A stretch of DNA of 64,000 nt from Pseudoxanthomonas sp. GM95 (GTDB taxonomy: Bacteria; Pseudomonadota; Gammaproteobacteria; Xanthomonadales; Xanthomonadaceae). Positions 56,945-64,000 of the stretch are shown here, one piece after another. The DNA is taken from positions 620,001 to 684,000 of the forward strand of contig NZ_FOAX01000001.1 in assembly GCF_900109775.1 (NCBI RefSeq). Direction: 5' to 3'. How positions within the stretch are numbered: position 1 is the first letter of the stretch; each line of letters starts with the position of its first letter. The translations under genes were made by a program, and so were the position numbers. The notes under the pieces were generated by a model that had not been told where the DNA came from, did no database searches, and worked only from the letters and a program-made list of their open reading frames with translations.

Positions 56945-57898
56945 ATGTCGAACCTGCTGCTGCCGCCTGCCATCGCCCTGCTGGGTCCCACCGCCTCGGG
57001 CAAGTCCGCGCTGGCGCTGGACTGGGCGCAGCGTCTGGGCGGGGAGATCGTCAGCATCGACTCGGCGCTGGTCTACCGGCACCTGGACATCGGTGCGGCC
57101 AAGCCGACGCGCGCGGAATTGGCGCAGGTGCCGCATCACCTGATCGATGTGCGCGACCCGTGGCAGACCTACTCGGCGGCCGAGTTTGCCGCCGATGCGC
57201 GTGCGGCGGTCGAGGCGATCGTCGCGCGGGGGCGCATTCCGATCCTGGCCGGCGGCACCGGCTTGTACTTCCAAGCGCTGACCGAAGGCCTGGCCGACAT
57301 GCCCGAAGCCAGCCCGGAGCTGCGCGCGGTCATCACTGCCGACGCCGCGGTGCGCGGCTGGCCGGCGCTGCATGCCGACCTGGCCCAGGTTGATCCGCAG
57401 GCCGCGGCGAAGATCAAGCCGACCGATCCGCAGCGCATCCAGCGGGCGCTGGAAGTGTTCCGCCTCAGCGGCCGGCCCATCAGCGCCTGGCAGCGTGATC
57501 CCACCGGTGCGCCCTTGCCGGTGCGGATGCTCAAGCTGGTGCTGGCGCCGGCCGATCGTGGCGTGCTGCATGGACGCATCGAGCGCCGCTTCGACGCGAT
57601 GCTGGGCCAGGGCTTCCTCGATGAAGTGCGTGACTTGCGCGCGTTGCCGCAGATGCAGGTCGCGCCGGCGCCGCTGGACCTGCCGGCGGTGCGCGCGGTC
57701 GGTTATCGCCAGGCCTGGCAATTCCTCGATGGGCAATGCGACGCGGCGACGTTCCGCGAACGCGCCATCGCCGCGACCCGCCAGCTGGCCAAACGTCAGC
57801 TCACCTGGCTGCGTGGACGGCACGACCTGCGCTGGTTCGACCCGGCCACGCAGCAGGATCGGCTGGAAGACGCGCTGGCGTTGTTCCTCGGTCGCTGA
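56945..57898 (+). CDS. miaA: tRNA dimethylallyltransferase MiaA
   Basis: A 317-residue enzyme that adds the dimethylallyl group to A37 of tRNAs reading UNN codons, making the substrate of MiaB. The P-loop [15 protein letters not shown] lies near residue 17, with [11 protein letters not shown] and [19 protein letters not shown] after it. Here SALVYR replaces the commoner [19 protein letters not shown]-type block is represented by [18 protein letters not shown]. miaA-hfq-hflX order is standard in gammaproteobacteria. Confidence 0.96.
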   Translation: MSNLLLPPAIALLGPTASGKSALALDWAQRLGGEIVSIDSALVYRHLDIGAAKPTRAELAQVPHHLIDVRDPWQTYSAAEFAADARAAVEAIVARGRIPILAGGTGLYFQALTEGLADMPEASPELRAVITADAAVRGWPALHADLAQVDPQAAAKIKPTDPQRIQRALEVFRLSGRPISAWQRDPTGAPLPVRMLKLVLAPADRGVLHGRIERRFDAMLGQGFLDEVRDLRALPQMQVAPAPLDLPAVRAVGYRQAWQFLDGQCDAATFRERAIAATRQLAKRQLTWLRGRHDLRWFDPATQQDRLEDALALFLGR

Positions 57899-57936
57899 AA
57901 CGCGACCGCGTGGCTGGTCAATCGGCGGGGCTTGTG

Positions 57937-57942
57937 TAATAT
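57937..57942 (+). promoter_or_regulatory. Possible -10 element of hfq
   Basis: TAATAT about 95 bases before the hfq start; the -35 partner (TGGTCA, 57915-57920, 16-base spacer) is weak. hfq commonly has its own promoter as well as readthrough from miaA. Confidence 0.35.
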
Positions 57943-58036
57943 CCGGTCACCGGTTGCGGTTCGGGGATGCGGTAGCTGCGCCGGCCCATTAAAAGAAAAG
58001 AACAGTCCCATCAAAGAATGGGCGGGAGTTTTTCGC

Positions 58037-58324
58037 ATGTCCAAGGGGCAGTCCTTGCAGGACCCTTTCCTGAACGCGTTGCGGCGCGAGCGGGTGCCGG
58101 TCTCGGTCTATCTGGTCAACGGCATCAAGCTGCAGGGCACGATCGAGTCGTTCGACCAGTTCGTGGTGCTGTTGCGCAATACCGTCAGCCAGATGGTCTA
58201 CAAGCACGCCATTTCCACCGTGGTGCCGGCGCGCAACGTGCGCGTGGGGCCGGGCGGTGGTTACGTGCAGCCTGGCGCCGATGGTGCCGATGCCGACCCT
58301 GACGACGTCGAAGACGACGAATAA
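58037..58324 (+). CDS. hfq: RNA chaperone Hfq
   Basis: A 95-residue Sm-like protein that pairs small RNAs with mRNAs. The Sm1 region reads [20 protein letters not shown] and continues [20 protein letters not shown] with the Sm2 YKHA motif. The tail (about 68-95) is glycine-then-acidic-rich, ending [11 protein letters not shown]. The ATG at 58037 has GGGAG upstream. It is preceded by miaA and followed by hflX. Confidence 0.98.
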   Translation: MSKGQSLQDPFLNALRRERVPVSVYLVNGIKLQGTIESFDQFVVLLRNTVSQMVYKHAISTVVPARNVRVGPGGGYVQPGADGADADPDDVEDDE

Positions 58325-58333
58325 ACCGCACGT

Positions 58334-58353
58334 GGCACCGGTCATCCGGTGCC
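58334..58353 (+). other. Hairpin between hfq and hflX
   Basis: GGCACCGG and CCGGTGCC form a perfect 8-bp stem with a TCAT loop, 9 bases after the hfq stop. Without a T run it is more likely an mRNA-stabilising or attenuating element than a full terminator. Confidence 0.5.
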
Positions 58354-58450
58354 GCCAGTGCCTGCCGCACGTCGGCCGGTTCAGGCGTAACGGTTGAATG
58401 AGGCGCCTCCCGTCACCATGCTGGGGGCCTCCTTGTTGATGCCGTGAACA

Positions 58451-59821
58451 ATGCCGACCGAGCTGTTTGAACGTTCCCGCAAGGGCGAACACGCCCTGCT
58501 GATCCAGCCCGTCCGCGGGGGCAGCGCCGCCGTGGCCGGCGATGAGGATGCCGCCGAGGAGTTCACCGAGCTGGCGCGTTCGGCCGGTGCGACCATCGCC
58601 GCGCTGGTCACCGCGCGCACCGACAAGCCCAGCCCGTCGACCTTCATCGGCAGCGGCAAGCTGGAAGAGGTCAAGGCCGCGGCCGATGCCACTGGCGCCG
58701 ACCTGATTCTGGTCAACCATTCGCTGACCCCGGGCCAGGAACGCAACCTGGAAAAAGCCCTGGAGCGCCGCGTGCTGGACCGCACCGGGCTGATCCTGGA
58801 CATCTTCGCCCAGCGCGCCCGCAGCCACGAAGGCAAGCTGCAGGTCGAGCTGGCCCAGCTGCGGCACATGGCCACGCGCCTGGTCCGCGGCTGGACCCAC
58901 CTGGAGCGCCAGCGCGGTGGTTCGATCGGCCTGCGCGGCCCGGGTGAAACCCAGCTGGAAACCGACCGCCGCCTGCTGCAGAAGCGCGTGGACCAGCTGC
59001 AGAAGCGGCTGGAAAAAGTCGAGGTGCAGCACACCCAGATGCGCCGCGCCCGCGTGCGCAGCGAGCTGCCGCGCGTGGCGCTGGTCGGCTACACCAATGC
59101 CGGCAAATCGACTCTGTTCAACGCGATCACCGGCGCCGAGGCCTACGCGGCCGACCAGCTGTTCGCCACGCTCGATCCCACCGTGCGCCGGGTGAACCTG
59201 GCCGGCGGCAGCGTGGTGCTGGCCGATACGGTGGGCTTCGTGCGCGACCTACCGCATGAACTGGTGGCCGCCTTCCGCTCGACCCTGTCCGAAGCGCGCG
59301 AGGCCGACCTGCTGCTGCACGTGGTCGACGCGGCCGATCCGCTGCGCGAGGAGCGCATGGCGCAGGTGGACCTGGTCCTCAACGAGATCGACGCCGGCGA
59401 CATCCCGCAGCTGCTGGTGTTCAACAAGATCGACCGCATCGAAGGCGCGCAACCGCGCCACGACGCGCCCGAAGGCGACCTGGACGGCGACACCGTGCCG
59501 GGCACGCTGGGCCTGGCGCGCGAGCGCGTGTGGATTTCCGCCCGTGATGGCGTCGGCCTGGACCTGTTGCAGGAAGCCCTGGCCCAGCGCCTAGGCCTGC
59601 AGCGCATTCGCGGCGAGGTGCTGCTGCCGCCGACCGCGGGCCGCCTGCGCGCGCGCCTGTTCGACCTGGACGCCGTGCGGGGGGAGGAGCCTGACGAAGC
59701 CGGCTGGCGCCTGACCTTGGACATGGCCCGCACCGACGCGGAGAAGCTGCTGTCGCAGCCGGGCGGGGATGCGCTGCGGGTATTGCTGCCGGCGGTGGAA
59801 GTGGAGCATTGGGAGGCATAA
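58451..59821 (+). CDS. hflX: Ribosome-associated GTPase HflX
   Basis: A 456-residue GTPase that splits or rescues stalled ribosomes under stress. The N-terminal domain has FIGSGKLEEVKAAA, the glycine-rich RGPGETQLETDRR linker lies near 165, and the G domain shows G1 GYTNAGKSTLFN near 213, G3 DTVGFVRDLP and G4 NKID. A C-terminal domain of about 90 residues completes it. Terminates just before the hairpin-rich non-coding tract. Confidence 0.96.
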   Translation: MPTELFERSRKGEHALLIQPVRGGSAAVAGDEDAAEEFTELARSAGATIAALVTARTDKPSPSTFIGSGKLEEVKAAADATGADLILVNHSLTPGQERNLEKALERRVLDRTGLILDIFAQRARSHEGKLQVELAQLRHMATRLVRGWTHLERQRGGSIGLRGPGETQLETDRRLLQKRVDQLQKRLEKVEVQHTQMRRARVRSELPRVALVGYTNAGKSTLFNAITGAEAYAADQLFATLDPTVRRVNLAGGSVVLADTVGFVRDLPHELVAAFRSTLSEAREADLLLHVVDAADPLREERMAQVDLVLNEIDAGDIPQLLVFNKIDRIEGAQPRHDAPEGDLDGDTVPGTLGLARERVWISARDGVGLDLLQEALAQRLGLQRIRGEVLLPPTAGRLRARLFDLDAVRGEEPDEAGWRLTLDMARTDAEKLLSQPGGDALRVLLPAVEVEHWEA

Positions 59822-60536
59822 GCCTTTCGCTCTTTTCTTCTTCTTCGCTCGCGTGGCCTGGATTGCGAGCGCTGCGTTTGCGAAGAGTTCGTTTTCTCTT
59901 TTGAAGCAAAGGCTTTCGTGCGGCTTCGCCGCTCGACCTACTTTCTTTGCGTGTGCAAAGAAAGCTACGCAAAGAAGCGTTTTTCCACAGACGCATGTCT
60001 GGTCAACACACTCCGGACGGCACGCCTGCGCTACGCGCAGGTCCGCTACGGGGACGAAGGATTTTTGGATGGGACATCCTGTCCCGTCCAAAAACGACGT
60101 GCATCCATGCACGTCGCCCTGCGGGTCTTTGCCTCGCCCCTTCGCCGTGCCTCACGGAGACCTGAAAGCGCAGGCAAGAGCAGCACCGCGCGTGGTGCCG
60201 CTTTTGCTGTTGCTGTTGCTCTGCTCCTGATCTTCAGCGCCTTTAAAGCGAGCCGAGCACCGCAGGCTGATCGGGCCGAAGAGGCGCCCTGTTTGAGCGA
60301 AGCGAGTTTGGGCGCCGTGCCCGATCAGACGAGGAGCACAGGGGACCGGGCCGAAGGCCCGGCGAGTGTCAGGCGCTGGCGGTTTTGCTTCCTTTTGCCA
60401 AGACAAAAGGAAGGCGCGCCGCGAAGCGGCGTGAAAGCTCTGCTTTAGAGCATCTCCAAAATCGCGGGGACGAAACGGCGATTAGTGCTGCAAGAAAAAA
60501 GCTCAGGCCAAAGCACTCAGCCGAGCATCAGCCCAA
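59822..60536. repeat. Hairpin-rich extragenic tract after hflX
   Basis: 715 bases without a convincing gene. Perfect or near-perfect inverted repeats follow one another: 59920-59932, 59941-59964 (10-bp stem), 60025-60041 (7-bp), 60062-60094 (15-bp stem with one wobble), 60095-60116 (10-bp, 2-base loop), 60267-60328 (nested, outer 10-bp and inner 7-bp), 60346-60362 (7-bp), 60388-60413 (10-bp), 60418-60430 and 60437-60451. Open frames here are short, mutually overlapping and palindrome-derived. It resembles dispersed extragenic repeat modules of Xanthomonadaceae; whether it is one cannot be checked here. Confidence 0.7.
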
Positions 60537-61100
60537 TCACGGCACCAACCGCTCCAACCCAACCCGCGCCAGCACCACATCCCATGGAAACAACGGCCCC
60601 GGATCCCGCTTCCGCGACACCAGCACCGAGGGATCATCGTCGGCGGCGATCTGGTCACGATCCAGGTCCTCATGCCCCGCAATCCAGCGCAACGCCGGCA
60701 GCGTCTTCTGCAAGTGCGACAACAACGCCACCAGCGCGTCGAGTTGCACGTCGGGATACGGCACCGACATCGCCTGGTGATCCGCGTGCAGCCAGTGCGG
60801 ATAGCGGCCGATATTGACCAGCTCGATGCCGACGCTGCGCGGGTTGTAGCCGCGCACGTGGTGGGCGGTGCGGGTGGGGGCGATCCATTGTTCGGTCGCG
60901 CCATCGCGATCGATGTACCAATGGCCGCTGTTGCCGGTACCCGAGGCGTAGCGCACTTCCTCGCCGAAACGCCGGGCCATGGCCAGGTCGGGCAGTTCGG
61001 TGCAGTGGATGACCACCAGGTCGACCTGCGCCAGTGGGCGGGTGTCGAGCAGGCCCTCGTAGGGCAGCGGGTCCACGGTGATCGGCAGGGCATGCGACAT
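60537..61100 (-). CDS. ampD: 1,6-anhydro-N-acetylmuramyl-L-alanine amidase AmpD
   Basis: A 187-residue cytoplasmic amidase_2 that removes the peptide from anhydromuropeptides during cell wall recycling and so limits AmpR-driven beta-lactamase induction. Zinc ligands are H32 (VVIHCTE), H143 (AGHEDLD) and D166 (KRDPGP); E93 lies in GIELVN. There is no signal peptide, fitting AmpD over secreted amidases. Divergent from the MOSC gene. Confidence 0.93.
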   Translation of the reverse strand: MSHALPITVDPLPYEGLLDTRPLAQVDLVVIHCTELPDLAMARRFGEEVRYASGTGNSGHWYIDRDGATEQWIAPTRTAHHVRGYNPRSVGIELVNIGRYPHWLHADHQAMSVPYPDVQLDALVALLSHLQKTLPALRWIAGHEDLDRDQIAADDDPSVLVSRKRDPGPLFPWDVVLARVGLERLVP

Positions 61101-61213
61101 GGCCGCAGATGCTACACGCGCCCATCCCGGGCGAGGTGCCCGCCGCAGCCCCCGGACGGGGCGCGGTAAACTGCGCGCCCCGGCGTCCCGCGCCGTCGTC
61201 GTGTGCGCCGCCC

Positions 61214-61705
61214 ATGCCTTTCAATCCCGATTCCCCGCTGGCCAAGCTGATGGCCACCCTGCCGCGTGCCGGTGCGGTGGAATGGATCGGCGTGCGCCCG
61301 GCGCGCGACGTGCCGATGACGTCGATCGAGCGGGTCCAGGCCAAGGCCGGCGCCGGCCTGACCGGCGACCGCTACAAGGGCGGCAGCGGCAAGCGCGGGC
61401 TGACCCTGATCCAGGCCGAGCACCTGCCGGTGATCGCGCAGCTGGCTGGGCTGGACGCGGTCGCAGCCGCGACCCTGCGCCGCAACGTGGTGGTCTCGGG
61501 CATTCCGTTGATCGCCTTGAAGGAGCGTCGCTTCCGCATCGGCGACGTGGTGCTGGAAGGCACCGAGCCCTGCGATCCGTGCTCGCGCATGGAAGACGCG
61601 CTGGGGCCGGGTGGCTACAACGCCATGCGTGGCATGGGTGGGCTGTGTGCGCGGATCATCGAAGGCGGCACCTTTGCCGTCGGCGATGCGGTGGTGCCGC
61701 TGTGA
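61214..61705 (+). CDS. MOSC domain-containing protein
   Basis: A 163-residue protein with a MOSC domain (molybdenum cofactor sulfurase C-terminal type). Visible blocks are GDRYKGGSGKRGLTLIQAEHL, the LRRNVVVSGIPL segment and GTEPCDPCSRME, where the conserved MOSC cysteine lies. Stand-alone MOSC proteins of the YiiM type detoxify N-hydroxylated bases through the Mo cofactor, but this substrate is inferred only from the fold. The ATG at 61214 is taken. Its stop overlaps the next gene's GTG (61702-61705). Confidence 0.88.
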   Translation: MPFNPDSPLAKLMATLPRAGAVEWIGVRPARDVPMTSIERVQAKAGAGLTGDRYKGGSGKRGLTLIQAEHLPVIAQLAGLDAVAAATLRRNVVVSGIPLIALKERRFRIGDVVLEGTEPCDPCSRMEDALGPGGYNAMRGMGGLCARIIEGGTFAVGDAVVPL

Positions 61706-62229
61706 TCCGCGGCCACGTCATCCTCTCGCACGGCTTCGAAAGCGGACCCGACGCGACCAAGGTCACCGCCCTGGCCGAAGTCGCCGAGGCCGCCGGCTGG
61801 ACCCACGAGCGCCCGGATTTCACCGACCTGGACGCAATGACCGAGTTCGGCCAGCTGGGCGATGTCGGCGCGCGCCTGGTGCGCCTGCGCACGCTGGCCG
61901 AAGCGGCGGCCAAGAAGGGCCCGCTGGTGCTGGTCGGTTCCAGCCTGGGTGCCTACACCTCGGCGCAGGTGTCGCTGCAGGTGCCGGTGCATGCACTGTT
62001 CCTGATGGCGCCGCCCACGGTGCTGGGGCCGATGCCGGTGCTGGACGCCGCGCAGGTGCCGGTCTCGATCATCCACGGCTGGGACGACGAACTGATCCCG
62101 GCCAAGAACGTGGCCGACTGGGCGCAGGCCCGCCGCGCGCGGCTGCTGCTGGTCGACGACGACCATCGCCTGTCCAACCACGTCGACGCCGCGGCCCAGG
62201 CATTTGCCCAGCTGCTGGCCGGGCTCTGA
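61702..62229 (+). CDS. YqiA/YcfP-type alpha/beta hydrolase
   Basis: A 175-residue small hydrolase. The opening VIRGHVILSHGFESGPDATK and the nucleophile elbow GSSLGAY (S81) fit the alpha/beta fold; the acid is D128 or D129 in HGWDDELIP and the histidine H155 in DDDHRLSNH. Such short esterases lack a lid. The GTG start at 61702 is coupled to the MOSC stop by the GTGA overlap. Substrate unknown. Confidence 0.85.
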   Translation: MIRGHVILSHGFESGPDATKVTALAEVAEAAGWTHERPDFTDLDAMTEFGQLGDVGARLVRLRTLAEAAAKKGPLVLVGSSLGAYTSAQVSLQVPVHALFLMAPPTVLGPMPVLDAAQVPVSIIHGWDDELIPAKNVADWAQARRARLLLVDDDHRLSNHVDAAAQAFAQLLAGL

Positions 62230-62311
62230 ATTCCAGCGCGGCGCGTGGCGTCGCGCGCTGTCTTTCCCGCTTCCGCACCTGCGGAGGCGATGCATTTCCT
62301 AGAGGTTTCAA

Positions 62312-64000
62312 GTGAAGTTCTACGTTTCCTGCGCCAAGGGCCTGGAGTACCTGCTGGTCGATGAGCTGCTGGCGCTGGGCGCCGCGAAAGCCACGGCCAC
62401 CGTCTCGGGCGTGAATGCCGAAGGCACGCTGCACGATGCCCAACGTGCCGTGCTGTGGTCGCGCCTGGCCAGCCGCGTGCTGTGGCCGATCGGCGAGTTC
62501 GAGTGCCTGGACCAGGACGCGCTGTACGACGGCGTCTACGCGCTGCCGTGGACGCAGCACCTCACCTCCGAGCACACCCTGGCCGTGGACGCACACGTCT
62601 CGGGCGAGGTGATCACCCATGCGCGCTTTGCCGCGCAGCGGGTCAAGGATGCGGTGGTCGATCACCTGCGCACGGCCGGCTTCGAGCGGCCGTCGGTGGA
62701 CGTGGACGATCCGGACGTGCGCATCAACTTCTCCCTGCGCAAGGGACGGGCGACGATCTCGATCGACCTGGGCGGCGGTCCGCTGCATCGCCGTGGCTGG
62801 CGCCGAGTGCGCAACGATGCGCCGTTGAAGGAAAACCTCGCCGCGGCCGTGCTGATGCGCGCCGGCTGGACCCAGTCCTACGCCGGTGGCGGTGGCCTGC
62901 TGGACCCGATGTGCGGCAGCGGCACGCTGCTGATCGAGGGCGTGCTGATGGCCGCCGACGTGGCGCCGGGCCTGCAGCGCCACGGCAGCCTGCCACCGAC
63001 ACGCTGGCTGGGCTTCGACGCGGCGCAGTGGGACAGCCAACGCGAGCAGGCACGCGAGCGCGAAGCCAAGGGTCGTGCCGCACTGCCGGCGCAGGTCGCT
63101 TTCGGCAGCGACATCGATCCGCGTGCGATTGAAGCGGCCCGCGAGAGCGCGCGCGAAGCCGGCGTCGAGCACGTGATCGCGCTGCAGGTCTGCGATGTCG
63201 CCAAGCTGCCGGTGCCGCCGATCCGTCGCGGCGTGGTGGTCTGCAACCCGCCGTATGACGAGCGCCTGGCCGCCGACGCGTCGCTGTATCGCGCGTTGGG
63301 CGATGGGCTGCGCGGCGCGGTGCCGGACTGGCGCGCCAGCCTGCTGTGCGGCAGCGCGGACCTGGCGATGGCCACCGGCCTGCGCGCGCAGAAGAAGTAC
63401 CAGCTGTTCAACGGTGCGATCGAGTGCGCGCTGATCTTCGTCGATCCCATCGCGCCGCCGCAGCGCGTGGTGCCCGATGCGCCGGCCGAGTTGAACGAAG
63501 GCGCGCAGATGGTGGCCAACCGTTTGCGCAAGAACATCAAGAAGTTCAAATCCTGGCGCCAGCGCGAGGACGTGGCCTGCTATCGCGTCTACGACGCCGA
63601 CCTGCCCGAATACGCCGCTGCAGTCGATGTGTACGAGGAAGCCGAAGGCGCGCGCCGCACCTTCCTGCACGTGCAGGAATACGCCGCGCCGGCCAGCATC
63701 CCCGAGGCCGATACGCTGCGTCGTCTCAACGAACTGCTGGCTGCCGTGCGCAGCGTGTTCGCCGTGCCGCACGAGCAGGTGGCGATCAAGTCGCGCGCGC
63801 GCGGCAAGGGCGGCAGCAAGTACGGCCGCATGGGCGCGGGCAGCGAAGTGATCGTGGTGCGCGAGCACGGTGCGCGCTTGCGCGTGAACCTGTTCGATTA
63901 CCTCGATACCGGGCTGTTCCTCGACCATCGTCCGCTACGCGGGCAGATGGCGGCGCAGGCGCGCGGCCGGCGTTTCCTCAATCTCTTCAGCTACACCGGC
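62312..64000 (+). CDS. rlmL: 23S rRNA (guanine) methyltransferase RlmL/RlmK (partial, 3' end outside window)
   Basis: 563 residues are visible, open to the window edge. GTG at 62312 follows AGAGG at good spacing and gives [20 protein letters not shown]. The THUMP domain covers about 45-155, the m2G2445 methyltransferase part about 160-390 with [13 protein letters not shown] and the NPPYDERL motif, and the RlmK-type m7G2069 domain begins with [13 protein letters not shown] at the very end. The bifunctional RlmKL layout is thus apparent. A large antisense open frame on the minus strand here is a composition effect. Confidence 0.95.
   Translation, partial: MKFYVSCAKGLEYLLVDELLALGAAKATATVSGVNAEGTLHDAQRAVLWSRLASRVLWPIGEFECLDQDALYDGVYALPWTQHLTSEHTLAVDAHVSGEVITHARFAAQRVKDAVVDHLRTAGFERPSVDVDDPDVRINFSLRKGRATISIDLGGGPLHRRGWRRVRNDAPLKENLAAAVLMRAGWTQSYAGGGGLLDPMCGSGTLLIEGVLMAADVAPGLQRHGSLPPTRWLGFDAAQWDSQREQAREREAKGRAALPAQVAFGSDIDPRAIEAARESAREAGVEHVIALQVCDVAKLPVPPIRRGVVVCNPPYDERLAADASLYRALGDGLRGAVPDWRASLLCGSADLAMATGLRAQKKYQLFNGAIECALIFVDPIAPPQRVVPDAPAELNEGAQMVANRLRKNIKKFKSWRQREDVACYRVYDADLPEYAAAVDVYEEAEGARRTFLHVQEYAAPASIPEADTLRRLNELLAAVRSVFAVPHEQVAIKSRARGKGGSKYGRMGAGSEVIVVREHGARLRVNLFDYLDTGLFLDHRPLRGQMAAQARGRRFLNLFSYTG

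Noticed and set aside
59769-60817. Several open frames of 70-180 residues after hflX
   Set aside because: They lie in the hairpin tract or antisense to ampD, overlap one another in several frames and show palindrome-derived, low-complexity translations.
62069-63928. 619-residue open frame on the minus strand
   Set aside because: It is antisense to rlmL and the YqiA-like gene, which have clear domain motifs; its own translation is low complexity.

Overview
The window is a GC-rich gammaproteobacterial chromosome segment. Gene content and protein character point to the family Xanthomonadaceae (Lysobacteraceae): a Xanthomonas-type VirB/VirD4 type IV secretion system (X-T4SS) whose VirB7 is a long lipoprotein with an extra globular domain, an Oar-like TonB receptor, a fimT-pilV-pilW-pilX-pilY1-pilE minor pilin cluster, and housekeeping neighbourhoods such as petABC-sspA-sspB and miaA-hfq-hflX. 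Genus cannot be fixed by reading alone.

Layout. 1-2785 (minus): phoH (cut by the window edge), a shikimate-dehydrogenase-like gene and miaB. 3053-3955: a lytic transglycosylase. 4140-8367: the cytochrome bc1 operon petA-petB-petC, then sspA, sspB and a small membrane protein. 8408-11077 (minus): a DUF3301 protein, a DUF2272 protein, nadC and a Trm112-like protein; purE-purK run divergently. 12868-14095 (minus): a lipoprotein with an internal repeat, and sodB. 14238-15903: a tight grxD-SDR-MarC operon. 16148-22193: two TonB-dependent receptors. 22335-23717: ppnN. 23883-31929: the type IV minor pilin operon, AT-richer than its surroundings, ending beside tRNA-Asn and a convergent second fimT. 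32869-34887: uvrB, followed by tRNA-Val. 35348-39140: a LysR regulator divergent from a flavodoxin and two aldo/keto reductases, two of these three enzymes carrying apparent Tat signals. 39256-53264: a small unknown gene and then the X-T4SS in the order virD4, virB7, B8, B9, B10, B11, B1, B2, B3, B4, B5, B6, plus a DUF4189 protein. 53388-56789 (minus): a lipid-A-type small membrane protein, a glycosyltransferase and ETF-ubiquinone oxidoreductase. 56945-59821: miaA, hfq, hflX. 59822-60536: a non-coding tract packed with hairpins. 60537-64000: ampD (minus), a MOSC protein, a YqiA-like hydrolase and rlmL (cut by the window edge).

The most interesting system is the X-T4SS. In Xanthomonas and Stenotrophomonas this class injects toxins into rival bacteria. 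Here every structural gene is present and open. No recognisable toxin/immunity pair follows it, and a roughly 435-bp leader with a good promoter candidate and several GGA motifs precedes virB7, suggesting post-transcriptional control. The second point of interest is the LysR/flavodoxin/aldo-keto reductase cluster, where tandem reductase paralogues appear to be sent to different compartments. The third is the run of perfect hairpins after hflX.
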